A stretch of 10,809 nt of DNA from Opitutia bacterium (GTDB taxonomy: Bacteria; Verrucomicrobiota; Verrucomicrobiia; Opitutales; UBA953). Numbering within the stretch: position 1 is the stretch's first letter; the number at the start of each line of letters is the position of its first letter. Shown in pieces: positions 6,836 to 10,809 of the stretch. The position numbers and the translations under genes were made by a program. The notes under the pieces were generated by a model. That model searched no databases. It was not told the DNA's origin and worked only from the letters and a program-made list of their open reading frames with translations. The stretch is from NCBI GenBank assembly GCA_021204635.1, contig JAJPZB010000086.1, positions 1 through 10,809 on the forward strand. The letters are read 5' to 3'.

Positions 6836-7776
6836 CGTCGCGAATTTTTTTCCGCAAATCGCGCGATCGCGGGCTCGATCATCTTCTTCGCCAACTCGAT
6901 AAAACTCAGCCCGACGCACGAGGCGCTTTTGGGCAAAAGGCTTGTGCCTGTGAGCCCCGGCATCGTGTTGATTTCAAGAAAGTAAAAATCGCCGTTGGCA
7001 AGCAAAATCACATCTGCCCGAGAAAAATCTCTGCAACCGCACGCCGCAAACGCCTTTTCTGCCGCCGCCTTTATTTTGCAGGCGACATCGTTGTCGAGAG
7101 GCGCGGGGAAAATGTACTCCGTGTTGCCAGAAGTGTATTTGTTCTTGTAGTCGTAAACTCCGACTTTCGGGCGGATTTCCACAATCCCCATCGCGTGCCC
7201 GCCGAGGAGACCGACCGTGAGCTCTCGCCCGCGCAAACGCGTTTCCGCGAGCCAGGTTTTCGACGCGCTCAAATCGCCGGCGAGAACGCGCTGTAATTCC
7301 GCGACGCCACATGTCAAAAACAGCCCAACGCTGCTGCCTTTGTCCGCAGGCTTCAAGACGACGTCGTCGCCGAGTTTTTCGACGATTTCCGCCGCCGATG
7401 GGATTTTGTCCGTTGAAAAAGCGATTCCCTCGCACACGGGCACGCTATTGTCTCGCAATATTTTTTTTGTTCTCGACTTGTCGATGCAAATTTCACTCGC
7501 CGCGCGCCCGCAGCCCGCATAGGAAAAACCGCGCTCGTCAAGATCGCGCTGCACGCGCCCGTCCTCGCCGTAGTCGCCATGAATGACGGGGAAAATGATG
7601 TCGGTTTCGGGCGCGAGATCGGCGGGGAGCGCGTTTTCGTTCAAAGCGAGCAATTCCACGTTGTGGAACGATTGGTGAAGCGCCGCAGCGCAGGCTTTGC
7701 CGGAATTTATCGAAACGTCGCGCTCCGGAGAATTTGCCCCGCAAAGCACGACAATCTTGAAATTTTGCTCAGACAT
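6832..7776 (-). CDS. ddl: D-alanine--D-alanine ligase
   Basis: ATP-dependent ligase joining two D-alanines for the peptidoglycan precursor pentapeptide, cytoplasmic. The 314 residues fit the family (E. coli DdlB 306). The ATP-grasp signatures are in order: GANSPERDVSINSG at 13-26 (usually GGxSxERxVSLxSG, Glu18 contacting the first D-Ala), HGDYGEDGRVQ, LKPADKGSSVG, the VYDYKNKY segment that carries the active-site Tyr in D-Ala-D-Ala rather than D-Ala-D-Lac ligases, FSRAD, and the metal and phosphate site LEINTMPGLTGTSLLP. Nothing essential appears to be lost; the only drift is Ala-Asn for the usual Gly-x in the first motif. No strong Shine-Dalgarno precedes the start. Ddl normally sits in a cell-wall cluster (mur, fts); here it is followed by an overlapping LysR gene and no other wall gene is visible. 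Confidence 0.95.
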   Translation of the reverse strand: MSEQNFKIVVLCGANSPERDVSINSGKACAAALHQSFHNVELLALNENALPADLAPETDIIFPVIHGDYGEDGRVQRDLDERGFSYAGCGRAASEICIDKSRTKKILRDNSVPVCEGIAFSTDKIPSAAEIVEKLGDDVVLKPADKGSSVGLFLTCGVAELQRVLAGDLSASKTWLAETRLRGRELTVGLLGGHAMGIVEIRPKVGVYDYKNKYTSGNTEYIFPAPLDNDVACKIKAAAEKAFAACGCRDFSRADVILLANGDFYFLEINTMPGLTGTSLLPKSASCVGLSFIELAKKMIEPAIARFAEKNSRR

Positions 7777-7876
7777 GGTTCTAAACGAACGCTAATCCGC
7801 GACCACACCGAAGGCAAGCGACACAAAAACGCGAAAATTACGTTACACCCGGCATAAACAACTTATGAAATCCATG

Positions 7877-7905
7877 ATTAGCATGTTATTTGCGAGAGCT
7901 TACAA
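7877..7905 (-). promoter_or_regulatory. Possible promoter of ddl-lysR
   Basis: On the minus strand TTGTAA (7905-7900) and GCTAAT (7882-7877) are separated by 17 bp, each matching sigma-70 consensus at 4 of 6 positions. It lies about 100 bases before the ddl start, downstream of the tRNA-Asn terminator, where a promoter is needed. A weaker alternative starts with TTGTTT nearer the gene. Confidence 0.3.
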
Positions 7906-7914
7906 AAATTTAAC

Positions 7915-7942
7915 AAAAAAAGGTGCATTTTCGCGCCTTTTT
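7915..7942 (-). terminator. Terminator between tRNA-Asn and ddl
   Basis: AAAAAGGTGC (7917-7926) pairs with GCGCCTTTTT (7933-7942), 10 bp with one G:U, around a six-base loop. On the minus strand it ends in a long T tract (complement of the A run 7915-7921), placing it as the end of the tRNA-Asn transcript. The plus strand also has a T run, so it could work both ways. A second hairpin without T tract, TTCCCG-AGAG-CGGGAA on the minus strand, lies near 8027-8042. Confidence 0.75.
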
Positions 7943-8044
7943 GCTCGGGCTGAGGCGGGGTGCGCACCGAAAGGGAAAAACCGCATCGCCGACGCCTCTC
8001 CCGCGCCACGCCTACACCCGCAGGCCTTCCCGCTCTCGGGAAAG

Positions 8045-8119
8045 TGGCTGCCCAGGTAGGGATCGAACCTACGACCAATTGATTAACAGTCAACTGCTCT
8101 TCCGCTGAGCTACTGGGCA
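8045..8119 (-). tRNA. tRNA-Asn (GTT)
   Basis: The minus strand folds into a full cloverleaf. Acceptor stem TGCCCAG/CTGGGCA, D stem GCTC/GAGC, anticodon loop CTGTTAA with anticodon GTT closed by TTGA/TCAA, T arm GTAGG-TTCGATC-CCTAC, discriminator G. The 3' CCA is encoded (complement of 8045-8047). Confidence 0.95.
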
Positions 8120-8134
8120 ATCAAAGGTTTGCCG

Positions 8135-8163
8135 AATACATTCTTTTTATTTCCGATTGTCAA
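8135..8163 (-). promoter_or_regulatory. Sigma-70 promoter of tRNA-Asn
   Basis: On the minus strand a perfect -35 box TTGACA (8163-8158) is followed after 17 bp by TGTATT (8140-8135, 4 of 6 to the consensus). Transcription would begin near 8128, about nine bases before the mature tRNA 5' end at 8119. A/T-rich sequence upstream could act as an UP element. Confidence 0.65.
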
Positions 8164-8340
8164 ACAATTTTTATGGCGCCGGTTGGCAGCATTTTCCAAA
8201 CCTTATGTCAACTTTTTTCTTTGGCTTTTTCGCAGAAAAAATCCGGCGGGAGATTTGCCCGCGTCAAAATTCTGTTGACGTAGAGGCGTTATTTTGAGAG
8301 TCTCAGCCAAAAGCACGCTTTGACGAGCGTTTTTTTAAAC
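8164..8340. other. Spacer between divergent tRNA genes, with a hairpin abutting tRNA-Glu
   Basis: No gene is seen. On the plus strand TTGACG at 8275-8280 could be a -35 box but no good -10 follows at 16-18 bp, so the tRNA-Glu promoter is not pinned down. Just before the tRNA, ACGCT-TTGACG-AGCGT (8315-8330) followed by six T's (8331-8336) has terminator form, yet ends only four bases before the mature tRNA. An alternative hairpin, GCGTTT-TTTT-AAACGC (8327-8342), would reach two bases into the tRNA. Confidence 0.5.
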
Positions 8341-8417
8341 GCCCCTTTCGTCTAGCCCGGTTAGGACATCTCGCTTTCACTGAGGCAACCAGGGTTCGAA
8401 TCCCTGAAGGGGCGCCA
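8341..8417 (+). tRNA. tRNA-Glu (TTC)
   Basis: Complete cloverleaf: acceptor stem GCCCCTT/AAGGGGC, D arm GTCTAG...GGTTAGGAC, anticodon loop CTTTCAC with anticodon TTC, T arm CAGGG-TTCGAAT-CCCTG, discriminator G and encoded CCA (8415-8417). The anticodon stem TCTCG/TGAGG contains two G:U pairs, one at each end, so it is weaker than usual but still paired. Confidence 0.95.
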
Positions 8418-8426
8418 ATTTCAAGA

Positions 8427-8465
8427 AAAACCCGCAACTCCGGCAAAGCGCGAGTCGCGGGTTTT
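8427..8465 (+). terminator. Terminator after tRNA-Glu
   Basis: AAAACCCGC (8427-8435) pairs with GCGGGTTTT (8457-8465) over 9 bp, and the stem continues past one mismatch with ACTC/GAGT. It starts 10 bases after the CCA end. Symmetrical A and T tracts would allow it to work in both directions. Confidence 0.85.
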
Positions 8466-8532
8466 CCCTTCTTTAAAATGCCTTTGTCGGCGACGAGAAT
8501 GCAGAGATTGGCTACGACAAGGAAAAAAATTG

Positions 8533-8549
8533 TGGACAGAATCTGTCCA
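8533..8549. promoter_or_regulatory. Perfect 17-bp palindrome upstream of the FKBP gene
   Basis: TGGACAGA-A-TCTGTCCA is a perfect 8-bp inverted repeat with one central base, 55 bases before the FKBP start codon. It has the size and symmetry of an operator for a dimeric repressor, or could form a 5' UTR hairpin. It does not match a site I recognise. No clear sigma-70 promoter is seen around it. Confidence 0.45.
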
Positions 8550-8604
8550 AACAGGGAAACTTTCGCCCAATTTAAACTTAAAAAACCGCATTAATAACGA
8601 TTGT

Positions 8605-9651
8605 ATGATTGAAAAAATAATCCCCATTGCCGGCGTTTTGGCTCTTGCTCCCTTCTGCGGAGCTTTCGCTCAGGACGCGGAACCGGAATCCACCGCTGCC
8701 ACAGCCGCTGTCGCACCCGTTGAAGCGAGTGCCGCCGAGGTCGCCGCGACAACCGAAGAAAAAACTGCGGAGCTTTCGCAGGAAAAACGCAGCCTTTATC
8801 TGAAAATACTCGGTTGCTATTTCGCGGCGCAAAACGGCTTGGACTATGCCGACCTCAGCGCGGACGACAAAGCCGCTCTCGCAGAGGGATTCGCGCTCGG
8901 GCTCGACGGGAAATTCAAAGATTTCGAAAGCCAAATCGAGGAAAACAGTGACGAAATGGGTGCATTCGTGCAGAATTTCCAAGAAAAAATTCGCGCAACA
9001 GCCGAGTCTCATCAGCGCGCAGAACTCAAAAAAATTGCTGACGAAAACAAGGCAAAAGGCGCCGCCTACATGGAAAAATGCAAGGAAGAAGGCGGCTACA
9101 CCTTTTTGGAATCCGGCGTCCTCGTGAAGGTGGAAAAAGCCGGCGACGACAGCGTAAAGCCCACGCCGGAGAGCTATATCTCCGTGCGCTACACGGGGAA
9201 ACTTGTTGATGGAACAATTTTTGACAGTTCAGAGAGAAGCGACGAGGGTCTTCCCGTGCAGTTCACCGAAAAGTCGGAGGCTGTCAGCTTCCCGATGCCG
9301 CTCGGGCAACTGATTCCGGGCTGGGTTGAGGCACTGCCAACACTCGGCAAAGGCGCGAAGGCGACGCTCGTGATCCCGTCCGAACTCGCATATGGCGATG
9401 AGCCCGGGCGCTTGCCGGCAGGGTCAACGCTCGTTTTCGACGTGGAACTCGTTGACGTTGTCGCAGAATTGCCCGAGCAGGCGGATGCCGAAATTGTTCC
9501 GAGCGAGGCGGAAGAAGTCGATGCCGAGGACGATGAAGCAGAGCCCGCAACAGCGGTTGAAGGCGAGGTCGTTGAACCTGCCGATAGCGCCGCAGCGGCG
9601 CCGGAAGCCGATACTTCTGACGCGAACGTCCCTGTTGACGACGAGGAATAA
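8605..9651 (+). CDS. Secreted FKBP-type peptidyl-prolyl cis-trans isomerase, FkpA/Mip-like
   Basis: A 348-residue exported isomerase that would help folding of proteins outside the inner membrane. Residues 1-22 are a signal peptide (MIEKIIPIAGVLALAPFCGAFA). Next come an Ala/Glu-rich linker (about 24-55), a helical region (about 56-150) in the place of the FkpA/Mip dimerisation domain, and an FKBP domain (about 165-285) with VRYTGKLVDGTIFDSS, LGQLIPGWVEALPTLGKGAK and IPSELAYGDE, which hold the usual Tyr, Phe-Asp, Ile-Pro-Gly-Trp and Tyr pocket residues. The last 63 residues form a tail of Ala, Pro and Val with about 24 Asp/Glu and no Lys or Arg. The ATG at 8605 is chosen because it begins the signal peptide. 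An in-frame TTG at 8530 has a better Shine-Dalgarno (AAGGA, 8519-8523) but would put 25 polar residues ahead of the signal. A terminator follows. Confidence 0.9.
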   Translation: MIEKIIPIAGVLALAPFCGAFAQDAEPESTAATAAVAPVEASAAEVAATTEEKTAELSQEKRSLYLKILGCYFAAQNGLDYADLSADDKAALAEGFALGLDGKFKDFESQIEENSDEMGAFVQNFQEKIRATAESHQRAELKKIADENKAKGAAYMEKCKEEGGYTFLESGVLVKVEKAGDDSVKPTPESYISVRYTGKLVDGTIFDSSERSDEGLPVQFTEKSEAVSFPMPLGQLIPGWVEALPTLGKGAKATLVIPSELAYGDEPGRLPAGSTLVFDVELVDVVAELPEQADAEIVPSEAEEVDAEDDEAEPATAVEGEVVEPADSAAAAPEADTSDANVPVDDEE

Positions 9652-9685
9652 TATTCTCAGGAAAATCATTTCTCTCTGAGAAACG

Positions 9686-9720
9686 AAAGCGTTCCCGACG
9701 ATGTTGCGGGGGCGCTTTTT
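9686..9720 (+). terminator. Terminator after the FKBP gene
   Basis: AAAGCGTTCCCG (9686-9697) pairs with CGGGGGCGCTTT (9707-9718), a 12-bp stem with two adjacent G:U pairs and a 9-base loop, followed by T's to 9720. It lies 34 bases after the stop codon. Confidence 0.9.
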
Positions 9721-9738
9721 GCTTTTTGAAAAATAAGC

Positions 9739-9767
9739 TTGCCCGCTGAGACAAAATAGTATCCAAT
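9739..9767 (+). promoter_or_regulatory. Possible promoter of tRNA-Arg
   Basis: TTGCCC (9739-9744) and TCCAAT (9762-9767) are 17 bp apart, each matching the sigma-70 consensus at 4 of 6 positions. Transcription would begin near 9774, about 15 bases before the tRNA. It sits just after the FKBP terminator, so the tRNA needs its own promoter here. Confidence 0.4.
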
Positions 9768-9788
9768 ACCCCTCACGTTTTTGAGAAC

Positions 9789-9863
9789 GCGCCCGTGGTG
9801 AAATGGATATCACTAATGACTACGGATCATTCGTTCGGGGTTCGAATCCTCGCGGGCGCGCCA
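9789..9863 (+). tRNA. tRNA-Arg (ACG)
   Basis: Cloverleaf with acceptor stem GCGCCCG/CGGGCGC, D stem GTGA/TCAC, anticodon stem AATGA/TCATT around loop CTACGGA (anticodon ACG, read as inosine-CG for CGN codons), T arm CGGGG-TTCGAAT-CCTCG with one G:U, discriminator G and CCA at 9861-9863. Its 3' half, as in many bacteria, is a likely attachment site: an integrase gene begins about 140 bases downstream. Confidence 0.94.
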
Positions 9864-9870
9864 CTTTGAG

Positions 9871-9895
9871 AGCCCGCAACCATGCGGGCTTTATT
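9871..9895 (+). terminator. Terminator after tRNA-Arg
   Basis: AGCCCGC (9871-9877) and GCGGGCT (9884-9890) form a 7-bp G:C-rich stem around AACCAT, followed by the T-rich tail TTATTGTTGTT. It starts 8 bases after the CCA end. If an element inserted at the tRNA 3' end, this terminator lies on the element side of the junction. Confidence 0.8.
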
Positions 9896-9933
9896 GTTGT
9901 TCGAGAAAAACTAAAACCCGTCGAAATAAAAAC

Positions 9934-9952
9934 TTACAAGAAATTTACAAGA
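9934..9952. repeat. TTACAAGA direct repeats before the integrase
   Basis: TTACAAGA occurs at 9934-9941 and 9945-9952, 11 bp apart, so both copies face the same side of the helix. An inverted partial copy, TTTTGTA, follows at about 9955-9961. Placement between the tRNA and the integrase start suits arm-type sites for the recombinase or a site for an excisionase or repressor, but A/T-rich DNA makes such matches less significant. Confidence 0.4.
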
Positions 9953-10003
9953 GTTTTTGTAGGTTCTGTCGCTTATGGCTTATAAAAAATCATAATCGAC
10001 GGC

Positions 10004-10809
10004 GTGCAGTTTTCTCTCGAACAAGGAAAAATCGCACGCATTTACTACTCACACCGCCTGCCTTGCGGCCCCCAAAAACCGTTGCGATTTTGGCGTCTGG
10101 TCGCGGGCAAAGAGAAATCGACGTGGCACTCCTTCTCCGAATTGCCGGCGATAAACGCACTGGCGCGCGAGATGAACGAAACCGGCGAAAGACTCGGCAT
10201 GCGATATGCGATTCCCTCGCACGATGAAGCAAACGCGTTGCGAATCTGGCGCGAATTTTGCCGCGCGCGGGCTCTCGAAGGAACTCCATTCCGCAAGAGC
10301 CTTTCCACGCTGCTCGAAAGCACGCTTTTCGCCGAAAACGAGATGGAATCGACGCCGCCGCTCTCGGAAGCCGCCGAAAAATACTTCGCCGAAAAAATCC
10401 GCATGGAAAGCGTGACGGAAAGACACGTCTCGCGGTCAAAAAGACTCGTCAGTTTTTTCACGCAGGAGCTCAAAGATTGCCGGCTCTCGGAAGTATCGCA
10501 AGACGCCGTCGAGACCGCGTTAGACACGAAAACGGGAATCGGCGCCAGCTCGCGACGCGCCTACATGCAAGCGATCAAATCGCTCTTCAAATGGTGGTTT
10601 ACGCGGGAAAATTCTCAGCGAAAAATAACAGAACGCCTCGTAAATCCGCTCGAAAATCTCACATTGCCCAAAATCCGCAAAACGCAGGATCCGGAAATAA
10701 TCACTCCGGATACGCTCCGAAAAATGCTGAACTTAATCGCAAAATCCACGCCGAACCTGCTCGCGGTGTGCGTGGTGCAGGCGTTTTGCGGCGTCCGGCT
10801 GGCAGAGGC
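10004..10809 (+). CDS. Tyrosine recombinase / phage-type integrase, 3' end outside the window
   Basis: The frame is open from just after the TAA at 9983-9985 to the right edge (at least 268 codons from GTG 10004). A SAM-like core-binding domain is seen at residues of about 120-225 (LSEAAEKYFAEKI, RAYMQAIKSLFKWWFTRE), then NPLENLTLPKIRK and the start of the catalytic domain, ITPDTLRKMLNLI, with AFCGVRLAE holding the first catalytic Arg at residue 265 (codon 10796-10798). The later H-x-x-R and Tyr motifs lie beyond the window. The start is uncertain: GTG 10004 is the first usual start codon, without Shine-Dalgarno; ATGs at 10172 and 10199 are later choices. The first 115 or so residues (RIYYSHRLPCGP, FWRLVAGKEKSTWHSF) are unlike a typical arm-binding domain and I do not recognise them. 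Its place beside tRNA-Arg, reading away from it, is typical of an integrated island or prophage. Confidence 0.85.
   Translation, partial: MQFSLEQGKIARIYYSHRLPCGPQKPLRFWRLVAGKEKSTWHSFSELPAINALAREMNETGERLGMRYAIPSHDEANALRIWREFCRARALEGTPFRKSLSTLLESTLFAENEMESTPPLSEAAEKYFAEKIRMESVTERHVSRSKRLVSFFTQELKDCRLSEVSQDAVETALDTKTGIGASSRRAYMQAIKSLFKWWFTRENSQRKITERLVNPLENLTLPKIRKTQDPEIITPDTLRKMLNLIAKSTPNLLAVCVVQAFCGVRLAE

Noticed and set aside
6836..6919. Upstream ATG extending the LysR gene by 28 residues
   Set aside because: The added residues are charged and unlike any LysR N-terminus, and they overlap conserved ddl coding sequence; ATG 6835 gives the standard start.
7878..8120. 80-codon minus-strand open frame
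   Set aside because: It starts at the 5' end of tRNA-Asn and reads through the tRNA and its terminator.
8530..8604. TTG start extending the FKBP gene by 25 residues
   Set aside because: It would place a polar stretch before a normal signal peptide and read through a perfect palindrome; kept only as an alternative because of its good Shine-Dalgarno.
9803..9985. 60-codon open frame in frame with the integrase
   Set aside because: It begins inside tRNA-Arg, runs through the tRNA terminator and ends at a stop before the integrase; it has no protein-like features.

Overview
The window looks like a chromosomal segment of a Gram-negative, moderately GC-rich bacterium, most likely a verrucomicrobium (Opitutae-like). 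The assignment rests mainly on the first gene: a signal peptide, a long Ser/Thr/Gly/Asn-rich repetitive body opening with a TWxGDGDGxxW motif, and a C-terminal PEP-CTERM sorting tag (PEPS, hydrophobic segment, RRRRSRK). A secreted FKBP-type isomerase also fits a Gram-negative envelope. The genus cannot be read from the sequence.

Layout, left to right. 1-163 is a leader with an A/T palindrome. 164-2131 (+) encodes the PEP-CTERM surface protein, closed by an intrinsic terminator. 2192-2712 is a gene-free, strongly strand-biased region built of GGTTGGTGG-type repeats and framed by two nearly identical 49-bp elements with inverted-repeat ends. 2722-2745 is a perfect interrupted palindrome over the likely metE -10 box. 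2788-5920 (+) is a metE-metF operon. Converging on it from the right (-) are ddl (7776-6832) and a LysR-type regulator (6835-5927), whose start and stop codons overlap as ATGA. 8045-8119 (-) is tRNA-Asn with a well-formed promoter, and 8341-8417 (+) is tRNA-Glu. 8605-9651 (+) encodes a secreted FKBP-type prolyl isomerase with an acidic tail. 9789-9863 (+) is tRNA-Arg(ACG). From about 10004 to the right edge (+) runs a tyrosine recombinase that is cut off by the window.

How the genes fit together: MetF makes 5-methyltetrahydrofolate and MetE uses it, without cobalamin, to methylate homocysteine, so this locus alone covers the last two steps of B12-independent methionine synthesis. The neighbouring LysR regulator, whose C-terminal domain resembles (from memory) a family linked to sulfur amino-acid control, is a reasonable candidate for the palindrome in front of metE. 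Its translational coupling to ddl, a peptidoglycan-precursor gene, is the odd part. The tRNA-Arg plus adjacent integrase looks like the left edge of an integrated element whose cargo lies outside the window, so any novel accessory system would be to the right of base 10809. Inside the window the least explained DNA is the repeat-rich metE upstream region.
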